Positions 16,499 to 24,602 of a DNA stretch of 34,544 bases are shown piece after piece; positions within the stretch are counted from its first letter, which is position 1; each line of letters starts with the position of its first letter. The notes under the pieces were generated by a model. The model was given only the letters and a program-made list of their open reading frames with translations. It had not been told where the DNA came from and searched no databases. The position numbers were made by a program, and so were the translations under genes. Where the stretch lies: the NCBI GenBank assembly GCA_025359685.1, contig JANYEY010000093.1, forward strand, positions 1 through 34,544, read 5' to 3'. This DNA is from Sphingomonadaceae bacterium. GTDB lineage: Bacteria; Pseudomonadota; Alphaproteobacteria; Sphingomonadales; Sphingomonadaceae.

Positions 16499-17454
16499 GC
16501 CGCCTGGTCGCCCTGCTGCTGGCCGCGCTGGTCATCGCCTTTCCGCTCTCGCTGCTCGCGGGCCGGGTGTGGATCGATCCGTTCGCCGCGCCTGTGCCAA
16601 ACGCGACGTTAATCCTGACCGAGCTGCGCCTGCCGCGTGCCGTTCTGGCGGTCATTCTCGGCGCAGGGCTCGGCGCGGCGGGCGCGGCGATGCAGGGCTA
16701 TTTGCGCAATCCGCTCGCCGATCCGGGGTTGTTCGGAATTGCCCCGGGCGCTGCGCTGGGTGCGGTGCTGAGTTTCTGGACCGGGCTGGCCGGTACGCCG
16801 TGGCTGCTGCCGCTGTTTGCCTTGCTCGGCGCAGGGAGCGCGATGGCTTTGCTCAGCCTCATCGCCGGGCGCAGTGGCTCGGCGCTGCTGTTCACGCTCG
16901 CCGGGATGATGATCGCCAGCCTTGCCGGCGCGATGATGAGCCTGGCGATCAGCCTGTCCCCCACGCCATTTGCCATGTCCGAGATCGTTACCTGGCTGAT
17001 GGGCGCGCTGAGCGACCGCAGCTGGAACGACGTGGTGATCGCCGCGCCGCTGACGCTCGTGGGGATCGCGGTGCTGCTGCGCACCGGCCCGGCGCTCGAT
17101 GCGCTGACTTTAGGTGAACAGGCCGCGCGTTCGCTCGGACTCGATCCGCGGCGGCTGCAGTGGCTGATGATTGGCGGGATCGGGCTGACCGTCGGCGCGA
17201 GCGTGGCGGCGGCGGGGATCATCGGCTTCGTCGGGCTGATCGTGCCGCACCTGCTGCGCCGCTACACCGATGGCCGTCCGTCGCAATTGATCGTGCCAAG
17301 CGCATTGGCCGGGGCCTTGCTGGTGCTGGTTGCGGATTGCCTGTGCCGGGTGCTGCCGCTGCAAAGCGAGCTGCGGCTGGGCATTGCCCTTTCACTGCTC
17401 GGCGCGCCGTTTTTCCTCGCGCTGCTGCTGCGGCTGCGGCGGGAGCTGGTGTGA
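16495..17454 (+). CDS. btuC: Cobalamin ABC transporter permease
   Basis: 319-aa FecCD-family permease with about ten hydrophobic helices; as a dimer it forms the translocation path for B12 across the inner membrane. Family hallmarks are LRLPRAVLAVILGAGLGAAGAAMQGYLRNPLADPGLFGI near residues 42-82, EIVTWLMGALSDRSW in the middle, and the coupling region ARSLGLDPRRLQWLMIGG followed by GIIGFVGLIVPHLLRRYTDG. The start is the GTG at 16495, overlapping the btuF TGA; earlier in-frame codons lie inside btuF and encode no family sequence. The stop overlaps the btuD ATG (TGATG). The length is typical. Confidence 0.95.
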   Translation: MSRLVALLLAALVIAFPLSLLAGRVWIDPFAAPVPNATLILTELRLPRAVLAVILGAGLGAAGAAMQGYLRNPLADPGLFGIAPGAALGAVLSFWTGLAGTPWLLPLFALLGAGSAMALLSLIAGRSGSALLFTLAGMMIASLAGAMMSLAISLSPTPFAMSEIVTWLMGALSDRSWNDVVIAAPLTLVGIAVLLRTGPALDALTLGEQAARSLGLDPRRLQWLMIGGIGLTVGASVAAAGIIGFVGLIVPHLLRRYTDGRPSQLIVPSALAGALLVLVADCLCRVLPLQSELRLGIALSLLGAPFFLALLLRLRRELV

Positions 17455-18176
17455 TGTTGCAGGCCCAACACCTGATCCTGCCCGCACGGCTCGACGACGT
17501 TAGCGCCGTGCTCCGGCCCGGAGAGATTACCGCGATTGTCGGCCCTAATGGTGCGGGCAAGTCATCGCTGCTCGCTTGTCTGGCGGGCTTGCTGGCGCCC
17601 TCTGGCGGCACAGTGCTGTTGGGCGAGGCTTCGCTCTCCGGGCTAAGTCCGCAAGCCCGCGCGCAGGCGATCGGCTATCTTCCGCAGTCACCCGAGGTGG
17701 CGTGGGATGTCTCGGTCGAGACCCTCGTGGCGCTGGGCCGCCTGCCGTGGCGCGACCGCGATGCAGCAGCAATTGATGCCGCACTGGCGACGATGGAATT
17801 GGACGACCTGCGGCTGCGCCCGGTCTCGCGCCTCTCGGGCGGCGAGCGCGCGCGGGCCTTGATGGCGCGGGTGCTGGCGGGTGGGCCGCGCTGGATCCTC
17901 GCCGACGAGCCGCTCGCCAACCTCGACCTCGCGCATCAGCAGACTTTGCTTCAGGTGCTGCGCGAACAGGCCCGCGCCGGGGCCGGGGTGGTCATGGTGA
18001 TGCACGGCCTCGCCGAGGCGATGAACCACGCTGACCGCGTGCTGGTGCTGTTCGAAGGGCACTTGCTCGCCGACGGCCCGCCTGAAGCGGTGCTCGACCA
18101 GAAGGCGATCCGCCGCGCCTGGGGGATCGAGGCGAAGTGGCTGGGTGAGGCTGGGGGCAGGGCGCTGGCTTTCTAG
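17454..18176 (+). CDS. btuD: Cobalamin ABC transporter ATP-binding protein
   Basis: 240-aa cytoplasmic ATPase driving the BtuC permease. All nucleotide-binding motifs are visible: Walker A GPNGAGKSS (30-38), Q-loop GYLPQSPEVAWDVSV, ABC signature LSGGERARA, Walker B with catalytic Glu WILADEPLANLD, and the H-loop His in VMVMHGLAEAMNHADR. The ATG at 17454 overlaps the btuC TGA by one base; a GTG immediately before it (17451) is also in frame. It is the last gene of the operon. A 146-nt palindromic element begins two bases after its stop and may end the transcript. Confidence 0.95.
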   Translation: MLQAQHLILPARLDDVSAVLRPGEITAIVGPNGAGKSSLLACLAGLLAPSGGTVLLGEASLSGLSPQARAQAIGYLPQSPEVAWDVSVETLVALGRLPWRDRDAAAIDAALATMELDDLRLRPVSRLSGGERARALMARVLAGGPRWILADEPLANLDLAHQQTLLQVLREQARAGAGVVMVMHGLAEAMNHADRVLVLFEGHLLADGPPEAVLDQKAIRRAWGIEAKWLGEAGGRALAF

Positions 18177-18177
18177 G

Positions 18178-18323
18178 TCCTCTCCATTTTGCGTAGCCAA
18201 ATGGGGAGGTGGCAGACGCAAAGCGGCTGACGGAGGGGTATCTGGGTGAGCGTCGATACCCCCTCCGTCACGCCTTCGGCGCGCCACCTCCCCATTTGTG
18301 CCCTTCGGCAAAAATGGAGAGGA
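18178..18323. repeat. 146-nt nested palindromic intergenic element
   Basis: Three nested stems fold the whole gap between btuD and the M3 peptidase gene: TCCTCTCCATTTTGC (18178-18192) with GCAAAAATGGAGAGGA (18308-18323); CAAATGGGGAGGTGGC (18198-18213) with an exact complement at 18283-18298; and TGACGGAGGGGTATC (18228-18242) with GATACCCCCTCCGTCA (18255-18270). It lies between the 3' ends of two convergent genes. It could be a repeat-family member, a bidirectional terminator, or both. The GGAGGGGTAT block recurs in the element after uvrA. Confidence 0.8.
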
Positions 18324-18327
18324 TTTA

Positions 18328-20505
18328 TTACTTCAGCCCGCGGGCCTTGAGCATCGGTTCGATGCTGGGATCGCGGCCGGTGAAGTTGCGGTACATCACC
18401 GCGTAATCGAGGCTGTGCCCGCGCGACAGGACCAGGTCGCGGAAGCGCTGGCCGTTGGCGCGGGTCATGCCGCCGTTCGACTGGAACCAGGCGAAAGCAT
18501 CGTGATCGAGCATTTCGGTCCAAGTGTAAGCATAGTACCCGGCGGCGTAGCCGTTGGCCCAGACGTGGCGGAAGTAGCTTGAACGGTAACGGCTGAGCAC
18601 GTCGGTCACGTCAAGGCCATCGGCGGCCAGTTCCTTCATCGACTTAGCCTCGAACGCATCGACATCCTGCGGCCCGGCATTGTCGGGCAAGGCATGCCAC
18701 TTAAGATCGAGCAGCGCGGCGGTGACGACTTCGCCCAAGGCATAGCCCTGGTTGAATTTGCTGGCGTTCTGGACCTTGGTGACCAAAGCTGCAGGCATCG
18801 GCGCGCCGGTCTGGTAGTGCTTGGCGAAGTTCGCCAGCACCTTGGGCTCGGTCATCCAGTTTTCGTTGAACTGGCTGGGGAACTCCACGAAGTCGCGCGC
18901 CGTATTAGTCCCGGCGATCGACGGATAACGCTGGTTTGAGAACATCCCGTGCAGCGCATGGCCAAATTCGTGGAACATGGTGTTGGCATCGTCCCACGTG
19001 ATCAGCGCGGGCTGGCCGGCAGCGGGCTTGGTAAAGTTCTCGACGTTGAACACGACCGGTTTGGTTCCGAGTAGCGTCGACTGATCGACGAAGGTCGACA
19101 TCCACGCCCCGCCCGACTTGTTGTCGCGCTTCCACGGATCGAAGTAGAAAAGCGCCAGCTCGCTGCCGTCGGCATCATAGACCTGATAGACGGTGACGTC
19201 GGGCTGGTAGACTGGGATGTCGGTGCGCTTCTTGAAGGTCAGCCCGTATAGTTGGTTGGCGGCGTAGAACACGCCATTTTCCAGCACGTTATGGATTTCG
19301 AGGTACGGCTTAACCTCGCTCTCATCGATGTTGTAGCGCTGCTTCTTGAGCTTGCCGGCGTAGAAATCCCAGTCCGCCGGGGTGACCGCAAACTTGTCGC
19401 CCTGCGCTTTGATCAGCTTGGTCAGATCGGCGGCATCGCGGCGCTGGGCCGCGCCGATCGCGGGGAGCATCTGGCTGATCAGCCCGATTGCCTGCGCCGG
19501 GGTCTTGGCCATCTGGTCGTACAGCGTAAAGCTGGCATAGTCGGGGAAGCCGAGCAGCTTGGCCTTCTGCGCGCGCAGCTGGGCGCTGCGCTGGACCAGG
19601 CCGCGGGTATCGTTGGCATCGCCGCGTTCGGAGCGGTTCCAGCTCTTTTCGAACAGCGCCTGGCGGGTCGCGCGGTTGGTCAGCTGCGACAGCGCGGGCT
19701 GCTGCGTGGTGTTCTGCAGCGCCAGCACATAGCTGCCTGCAGGCAGCCCGCGGTCGGCGGCGTTCTTGGCCGCGGCGGCAATGTCGGCATCGCTGAGCCC
19801 CGCAAGCTGCTTCTTGTCGGTGAGCACTAGCGCGCCGTCCTTGGTGCCCTTGGTCAGCCGCTGCGAAAAGTCGGTCGAGAGCTTGGACAGCTCGCCATTG
19901 ATCGCGGTCAGCGTGGTCTTGTCGGCATCGTTCAGGTTGGCGCCGTTGTGGACCATATTGTCATAGGCCAGCGTCAGCACCTGCAGCTGGTCAGGGTCGA
20001 GACCCAGGCTGGCGCGGTTGTCGTACAGCGTCTTCACCCGCGCGAACAGCTTGGGATCAAGCGTGATGGCATCGCGCATCGCCGCCAGCTTGGGCGAGGT
20101 GGCGGTATCGATTGCATCGAGCGTGTCGTTGGTGTTGGCCGAGGTCAGCGCGCCGAACACCGAATAGACCCGGGTCAGCATCTGTCCGGATTTTTCCATC
20201 GCGACGATGGTGTTCTCAAAAGTCGGCGCTTCGGGGTTGTTCGCGATCGCTGCCACTTCGGCGAGCTGGATCGCGATGCCCTGCTCGATCGCCGGCTGGT
20301 AATCGCTGTCCTTGATCCTGGTAAAATCGGGGGCGTGGAACGGCAGAGTCGATTCCTGCGCAAACACGCCAGTGCCCTGGGGGATTTGGGGGGCGTAGGC
20401 GACCGGGGTGGAGGTCGCCATCGGGGTTGCCACGGTCTGGCTGTCAGCGGCGGCGCAGCCGGCGAGGGCGAGCACCGCTAGAGAGACGAGGGGGAGTGTG
20501 CGCAT
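18328..20505 (-). CDS. dcp: Secreted M3-family metallopeptidase (peptidyl-dipeptidase Dcp-like)
   Basis: 725-aa zinc peptidase of the thimet/Dcp family (M3), which trims short peptides. The N-terminus MRTLPLVSLAVLALAGCAAAD is a lipoprotein signal with lipobox LAGC, so the enzyme should act in the periplasm, unlike the cytoplasmic E. coli Dcp. The zinc motif HEFGHALHGM is at about residue 511, inside the family context TWDDANTMFHEFGH, and the downstream Glu and the FVEFPSQFNENW segment are present. The C-terminus, NFTGRDPSIEPMLKARGLK, is typical of Dcp-type members. Full family length, no damage seen. A terminator separates it from the M13 peptidase gene upstream, so it probably has its own promoter in the short gap before 20506. 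It is convergent with the btu operon. Confidence 0.93.
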   Translation of the reverse strand: MRTLPLVSLAVLALAGCAAADSQTVATPMATSTPVAYAPQIPQGTGVFAQESTLPFHAPDFTRIKDSDYQPAIEQGIAIQLAEVAAIANNPEAPTFENTIVAMEKSGQMLTRVYSVFGALTSANTNDTLDAIDTATSPKLAAMRDAITLDPKLFARVKTLYDNRASLGLDPDQLQVLTLAYDNMVHNGANLNDADKTTLTAINGELSKLSTDFSQRLTKGTKDGALVLTDKKQLAGLSDADIAAAAKNAADRGLPAGSYVLALQNTTQQPALSQLTNRATRQALFEKSWNRSERGDANDTRGLVQRSAQLRAQKAKLLGFPDYASFTLYDQMAKTPAQAIGLISQMLPAIGAAQRRDAADLTKLIKAQGDKFAVTPADWDFYAGKLKKQRYNIDESEVKPYLEIHNVLENGVFYAANQLYGLTFKKRTDIPVYQPDVTVYQVYDADGSELALFYFDPWKRDNKSGGAWMSTFVDQSTLLGTKPVVFNVENFTKPAAGQPALITWDDANTMFHEFGHALHGMFSNQRYPSIAGTNTARDFVEFPSQFNENWMTEPKVLANFAKHYQTGAPMPAALVTKVQNASKFNQGYALGEVVTAALLDLKWHALPDNAGPQDVDAFEAKSMKELAADGLDVTDVLSRYRSSYFRHVWANGYAAGYYAYTWTEMLDHDAFAWFQSNGGMTRANGQRFRDLVLSRGHSLDYAVMYRNFTGRDPSIEPMLKARGLK

Positions 20506-20525
20506 GGGGAGGTCCTTGAATGAAA

Positions 20526-20555
20526 TCAGGGGGCAACGTTGCCGCTGCCCCCTGA
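20526..20555 (-). terminator. Hairpin terminator after the M13 peptidase gene
   Basis: TCAGGGGGCA (20526-20535) and TGCCCCCTGA (20546-20555) form an exact 10-bp stem with a 10-nt loop. On the minus strand it is followed by TTTCATTC, a modest T-rich tail. It lies 30 nt past the stop of the M13 peptidase gene, so it most likely ends that transcript. Confidence 0.7.
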
Positions 20556-20584
20556 GTATTGTCTGAATGAGTTAGCGCAAGGCC

Positions 20585-22621
20585 TTACCAGATCTTGGCG
20601 CGGTTGGCCGGGGCGATGTAGAGCTTGTCGCCGTCCTTTACGCCCCACGCATCGTACCACGCCTGAACATTGCGCAGCGGGCCGAACGAGCGGAACTGGC
20701 CCGGGCTGTGCGGATCGGTTGCCACCTGGTTGCGCAGCGCGTCTTCACGCGCCTTCGACCGCCAGACCTGCGCAAAGGCGAGGTAGAACCGCTGATCGCC
20801 GGTCAGCCCGTCAATCACCGGCGCGGCCTTGCCGCCAAGCGAAGCGTGATAGGCATCGAGGGCAACCTGCACCCCGGCGAAATCGGCGATGTTTTCGCCC
20901 ATCGTCAGCGCCGGGTTGATGAAGGCACCGGGGGCGACTTCGTACTTGGCGTACTGGTCACCAAAGATCTTCGCCTGTTCCTCGAACCGCTTGGCGTCTT
21001 CGGCAGTCCACCAATCGCGCACCGCGCCGGTGGCGTCGATCTTGCGGCCCTGATCGTCGAAGCCGTGGCTGATTTCGTGACCGATCACGGCGCCGATTGC
21101 GCCGTAATTGACCGCGTCATCGGCGTTCGGATCAAAGAACGGCGCCTGCAGGATGCCTGCCGGGAACACAATCTTGTTTTCCAGCCCGCCGTTGTAAGCG
21201 TTCACCGTCTGCGGGTTCATCCCCCACAGCTTGCGGTCGACCGGCTTGCCCAGGAAGCTCATCGCGTAGGCGTTGTTGAACACGCCGGTGCGCTGGACGT
21301 TGCCATAGAGGTCACCCGGAACGATCGTCAGCTTCGCATAGCTGCGCCACTTGTCAGGATAGCCGACCATCACGTCCATGCGGCTAAGCTTTTCGACCGC
21401 AGCGGCCTTGGTGCTCGCGCCCATCCATTCATTGGCTTGGATGCGGCCGGCCATCGCGGTTTTTAGGTTGGCGACCAGCGCCTGCATCTTGGCCTTGGAC
21501 GAAGCCGGGAAGTAATCGGAGACGTAAGTCTGCCCGACCAGTTCGCCCAGCGAACCACCGACCACGTCAACCGCACGCTTCCAGCGCGGGCGGTTTTCCG
21601 AAACGCCTGACAGCGTCTTGGTATATTCGAAGCGGCTGTCGACCATCGCCTTGTTGAGGTACGGCGCGGCCTGATCGGCAACGTGGAACGCCTGCCACAG
21701 CTTCAGCGTGGCGAGCGGGGTATCGGCATAGACCTTGGCGATATCGCGCACTGCGGTGTTTTCGCCGACGATGATCCGCTTCTGCACCGGCACGCCCGCG
21801 CCAGCGAAGTACTGGGCCCAGTCCAGGCCCGGGGCATAAGCGGCAACCTGCGCGGTGCTCATCGGGTTGTTGAGCTTTTCGATCTGGCGGCGTTCGGCGA
21901 TCTTCCAGCTTTTCTCGGCGATCGAGGTTTCGAAGGCCATGATCGTATCGGCAGCAGCCGCCGGGTTGGCGTAGCCCAGCATGCCAAGCGTGCGGGCGAT
22001 ATAGGCCCGGTAGGCATCGCGCTGCTTCTTGAAGCTGTCCGCGAAGTAATATTCGCGCTCGGGCAGGCCCAGCCCGCTCTGGCCGAGGTAGAGCACGTTG
22101 AGGTTGGGGTTGGCGGTGTCCGAGCTCACGCCCATGTCGACCACGGTGGCGCCGAAGCGGCCGTTGGTAGTGCCCATGTAGCGCGCAAAGGCGGCCTTGC
22201 TGGCAATTGCGTTGACCGCTGCGAGATCGCGCTTCAGCGGCGCGAGGCCGACCGTCTCAAGCTTCTTTTCGTCCATGAAGCTGCTGTAGAAGCTGGCGAC
22301 CTTCGTCCTTGGCTTGGCCTGGGTGATCAGCGCCTTAAGCTGATCCTGGGTGCGCTCGCGCAGGTCATAGAAGGTTCCGGTCGCAGCGCGGTCCGACGGG
22401 ATCGTGGTGGTATCGACCCACTTGCCCGCGGTGAAGCGGTACCAGTCGTCGCCCGGCTTGACCGAGGCATCGCCGCCCGAAAGGTCAACGCCCCAGGCGC
22501 CGATTGCGGGCTTGCCAGTGGTGGCCATCGCGGCGGCGCCCTGCGCGATCAGCGCGCTGGTGGCGAAGGGTGCAGCCAGCACGGCAAGCGCGGCGCTGGC
22601 GATAAGGAAACGAGACTTCAT
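20585..22621 (-). CDS. Secreted M13-family metallopeptidase (neprilysin/PepO-like)
   Basis: About 678-aa zinc endopeptidase of family M13. The ATG at 22621 (MKSRFLIASAALAVLAAPFATSALIAQG) gives a clean signal peptide and has GGGAG upstream; the in-frame ATG at 22639 adds only MGDPIV. The mature protein starts with the family segment GAWGVDLSGGDASVKPGDDWYRFTAGKW. It carries the zinc motif in VIGHEISHGFDDQGR (His about 514), the third ligand Glu in ENIADFAG, and the C-terminal DPHSPGQFR...NVQAWYDAWGVKDGD block. Location is the periplasm or outside. Standing next to an M3 oligopeptidase, it may feed peptides to it. The 165-nt gap upstream (22622-22786) holds GC-rich sequence and probably the promoter; no gene is seen there. 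Confidence 0.94.
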   Translation of the reverse strand: MKSRFLIASAALAVLAAPFATSALIAQGAAAMATTGKPAIGAWGVDLSGGDASVKPGDDWYRFTAGKWVDTTTIPSDRAATGTFYDLRERTQDQLKALITQAKPRTKVASFYSSFMDEKKLETVGLAPLKRDLAAVNAIASKAAFARYMGTTNGRFGATVVDMGVSSDTANPNLNVLYLGQSGLGLPEREYYFADSFKKQRDAYRAYIARTLGMLGYANPAAAADTIMAFETSIAEKSWKIAERRQIEKLNNPMSTAQVAAYAPGLDWAQYFAGAGVPVQKRIIVGENTAVRDIAKVYADTPLATLKLWQAFHVADQAAPYLNKAMVDSRFEYTKTLSGVSENRPRWKRAVDVVGGSLGELVGQTYVSDYFPASSKAKMQALVANLKTAMAGRIQANEWMGASTKAAAVEKLSRMDVMVGYPDKWRSYAKLTIVPGDLYGNVQRTGVFNNAYAMSFLGKPVDRKLWGMNPQTVNAYNGGLENKIVFPAGILQAPFFDPNADDAVNYGAIGAVIGHEISHGFDDQGRKIDATGAVRDWWTAEDAKRFEEQAKIFGDQYAKYEVAPGAFINPALTMGENIADFAGVQVALDAYHASLGGKAAPVIDGLTGDQRFYLAFAQVWRSKAREDALRNQVATDPHSPGQFRSFGPLRNVQAWYDAWGVKDGDKLYIAPANRAKIW

Positions 22622-22786
22622 GACTATTGGATCTCCCACTGTCTGACAGGCGCAGTCCGCAGCAAAACCCGCGCGCGCAATGCAGAACCTGCCTTGCGCG
22701 CGCGGTGCGGGGAGTCAATGTCGTTCGCCGATAGGGGTTTACGGTTGGTGGATGGGCGTGGATTTGCTTACAGTTCCATCGGTCCC

Positions 22787-23953
22787 TTAATGGCAGTAAG
22801 CGTCCGCTTGAGCCTTTCCGTTTTCGTCATAGCTGACCCACTTGCCCGATTGAACGTTGCGCAATTTGGTCTGGGTGGTCTGGCAGGCGGTAGTTCCTGC
22901 AACCAAAACGGCACCGGTCGAGGCATCAACCAGCGCATAGGTGGCCACCAGCCCACCGCTGACCCTGACCGGATCCGCACCGAAGAAAGTCGTCACGTTC
23001 TTGGAATTGGTGATGGTGCCACCCGACCGGTTGACTGAAACGCGAAGCAATAGCGGGAGCGCTGCGGTGGTAACACGTTCCGCCAGCATTGCCCGGATCA
23101 GTGCCGTCTTACCGTCCGCTTCGGGCGTGTTGATCGATTTGTAAAAAGCATCGAATTCGGTGATCGCAGCGGTCAGTTGGCTGGCGGCGGCCTTCTGCGC
23201 CGCGTTGCGTTTGGTGGGGATCATTGCCAGTGTCTGGGCCGCTTCGTTGCGCAGCTTGACCACCGCGTTGAGTTCCGTCCTAACTTTGCCGTTTTCAAAG
23301 TCGGCAATGCCCGTGCTCGCGCTGGGAAGAATGGCGCAATTGGTCAGTTTGCCTGCGACGGCATTGGCCAACATGGCGTCGTTGATTTCAGGCAATTCAA
23401 CGCCTGAAATCTTTACGTCGTTGCCGAACAGCCCGGCCGCGGCCGAAGCCAAACCGATGATCGCCGGCAGGGCGAGCGCCCTGGTTCCCCCAGTGCCGGA
23501 CGACTTATGGTTTGCCTGGTTCAGAACTTCGGTATGATATGCAAACCGCGACCGCATCGTTTGCGCCGAGTTGAGGTCAAATGCCTCATCTCGCCCGAGC
23601 ACTACGATCGGTGAAGTGGTGGCCGACGTGCAGCGTTTCTCGACTGCATGATAGATGTGCTCCGCTGCCACGGGTACGGCACGCGAAGCCAGCAAAGCGG
23701 TTTCGATCGCGCCGCCTTTATCGACCAGCTCGGTTTTGTTCTCGAACTTGGGAAGCCCCAGCGCTTCGATTGCGGCCTTGTCTTTCGCAGCCCGGGCAGT
23801 TGTCAAAGCGGCCTCGGCGTTGATGCGGGCCGCTTCAGCATTCAGGCGTGCCGCTTCAGCTGCCGTCACGGCGTTGGGATCATCTTCGGCGTTGGCTGGA
23901 CTTGCCGCGAGAGAAAGTGCGGCAAGAAGGCAAAGGTGCTTATGCTTGATCAT
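22787..23953 (-). CDS. Exported hypothetical protein, Ala-rich helical N-terminus
   Basis: 388-aa protein with a clear signal peptide (MIKHKHLCLLAALSLAASPANA) and a strong start: ATG at 23953 with GGGGGAA seven bases upstream. The mature N-terminus is an Ala-rich helix with a repeated pattern (AARLNAEAARINAEAALTTARAAKDKAA). It is followed by a mixed region with four scattered Cys, a hydrophobic stretch ALALPAIIGLASAAAGLFG (about 160-178) that may insert in a membrane, and a C-terminal part rich in beta-type sequence ending KWVSYDENGKAQADAYCH. No family is recognised. It is the most distal of five consecutive minus-strand genes for exported proteins. The Ala/Asn/Glu helix resembles a shorter one in the next upstream gene (24171-24530). 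Confidence 0.8.
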   Translation of the reverse strand: MIKHKHLCLLAALSLAASPANAEDDPNAVTAAEAARLNAEAARINAEAALTTARAAKDKAAIEALGLPKFENKTELVDKGGAIETALLASRAVPVAAEHIYHAVEKRCTSATTSPIVVLGRDEAFDLNSAQTMRSRFAYHTEVLNQANHKSSGTGGTRALALPAIIGLASAAAGLFGNDVKISGVELPEINDAMLANAVAGKLTNCAILPSASTGIADFENGKVRTELNAVVKLRNEAAQTLAMIPTKRNAAQKAAASQLTAAITEFDAFYKSINTPEADGKTALIRAMLAERVTTAALPLLLRVSVNRSGGTITNSKNVTTFFGADPVRVSGGLVATYALVDASTGAVLVAGTTACQTTQTKLRNVQSGKWVSYDENGKAQADAYCH

Positions 23954-24111
23954 CGGAATTCCCCCAATCGTTGCGCAGCGTGGACCAACCTTGGAACGGA
24001 CAAGTGGGGTTGGCGTGGCGTGGCGGCCTTGCGTTAGGTGGCCGTCATCAGGCCGATCTACCTGCGTCGGCCTAAACCCGCCGTGATCTCCATCACGCCC
24101 CTAGCACGCAC

Positions 24112-24146
24112 GAAAAAGCCGCCCTTCCCAGGTGGGAGGGCGGTTA
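24112..24146 (-). terminator. Rho-independent terminator after the 119-aa exported-protein gene
   Basis: CCGCCCTTCCC, loop AGGT and GGGAGGGCGG form a strong stem with one bulge. On the minus strand the stem is followed by CTTTTTCG, a proper T-run. It starts 25 nt after the stop of the 119-aa gene (24171) and is in the correct orientation to end it. The downstream 388-aa gene therefore probably has its own promoter in 23954-24110. Confidence 0.85.
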
Positions 24147-24170
24147 TTCCCGTCCGGCGATGTGCTGCGG

Positions 24171-24530
24171 CTATTTCCCCGCTGGCTTCGCGCAGCGTAC
24201 TGCGGGATCGCCCTTGCACGGCACCGTGTCGGCTAGCCACCTGGCCCGCGCGGCATCCGCGTCGGTTTTCTGCTGGGCCAGGGCGGCCTCATACGCGGCC
24301 TTGTTGGCGACGTTCTGGTCGTTCTGGGCCTTGGCCGTGGCGGCTTGCTCGGCATTGAGGCGGACGCGTTGCTGCTCGGGCGTTTCGCTGGGTGTGGCGG
24401 TCGGGGCGGCAGCGGCGACCGGTGCAGTCTTGTGCTTGCGCTTGGCCTTGGCATCGGCCGGCATCGCGGCGAGCGACAGCGCGAGCGCGGCAATAGCCAG
24501 CCCGTGCAGCGTATGACGAACGCTGTTCAT
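24171..24530 (-). CDS. Small exported hypothetical protein
   Basis: 119-aa protein with a signal peptide (MNSVRHTLHGLAIAALALSLAAMPADA) and AGGAGGA about nine bases before the ATG at 24530. The mature chain has a basic start (KAKRKHK), an Ala/Pro/Thr linker, then one long charged helix (EQQRVRLNAEQAATAKAQND and on to KTDADAARARWLAD), and ends with a Cys pair, VPCKGDPAVRCAKPAGK, that could form a small disulfide loop. No family recognised. The helix core shares an RLNAEQAA-type pattern with the exported 388-aa protein downstream. The transcript ends in an intrinsic terminator. Confidence 0.75.
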   Translation of the reverse strand: MNSVRHTLHGLAIAALALSLAAMPADAKAKRKHKTAPVAAAAPTATPSETPEQQRVRLNAEQAATAKAQNDQNVANKAAYEAALAQQKTDADAARARWLADTVPCKGDPAVRCAKPAGK

Positions 24531-24602
24531 GATCGTGTCTCCTCCTGTTGATCCTGCGCGGCATCATAGCCGCGCCGGACGACAGGCGAAACCCCGCAAG
24601 GT

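Noticed and set aside
21683..23038. 451-aa plus-strand frame crossing the M13 gene and the gap upstream
   Set aside because: Mostly antisense to the M13 peptidase and the 388-aa gene. It has no ribosome-binding site, and its composition is that of a shadow frame.
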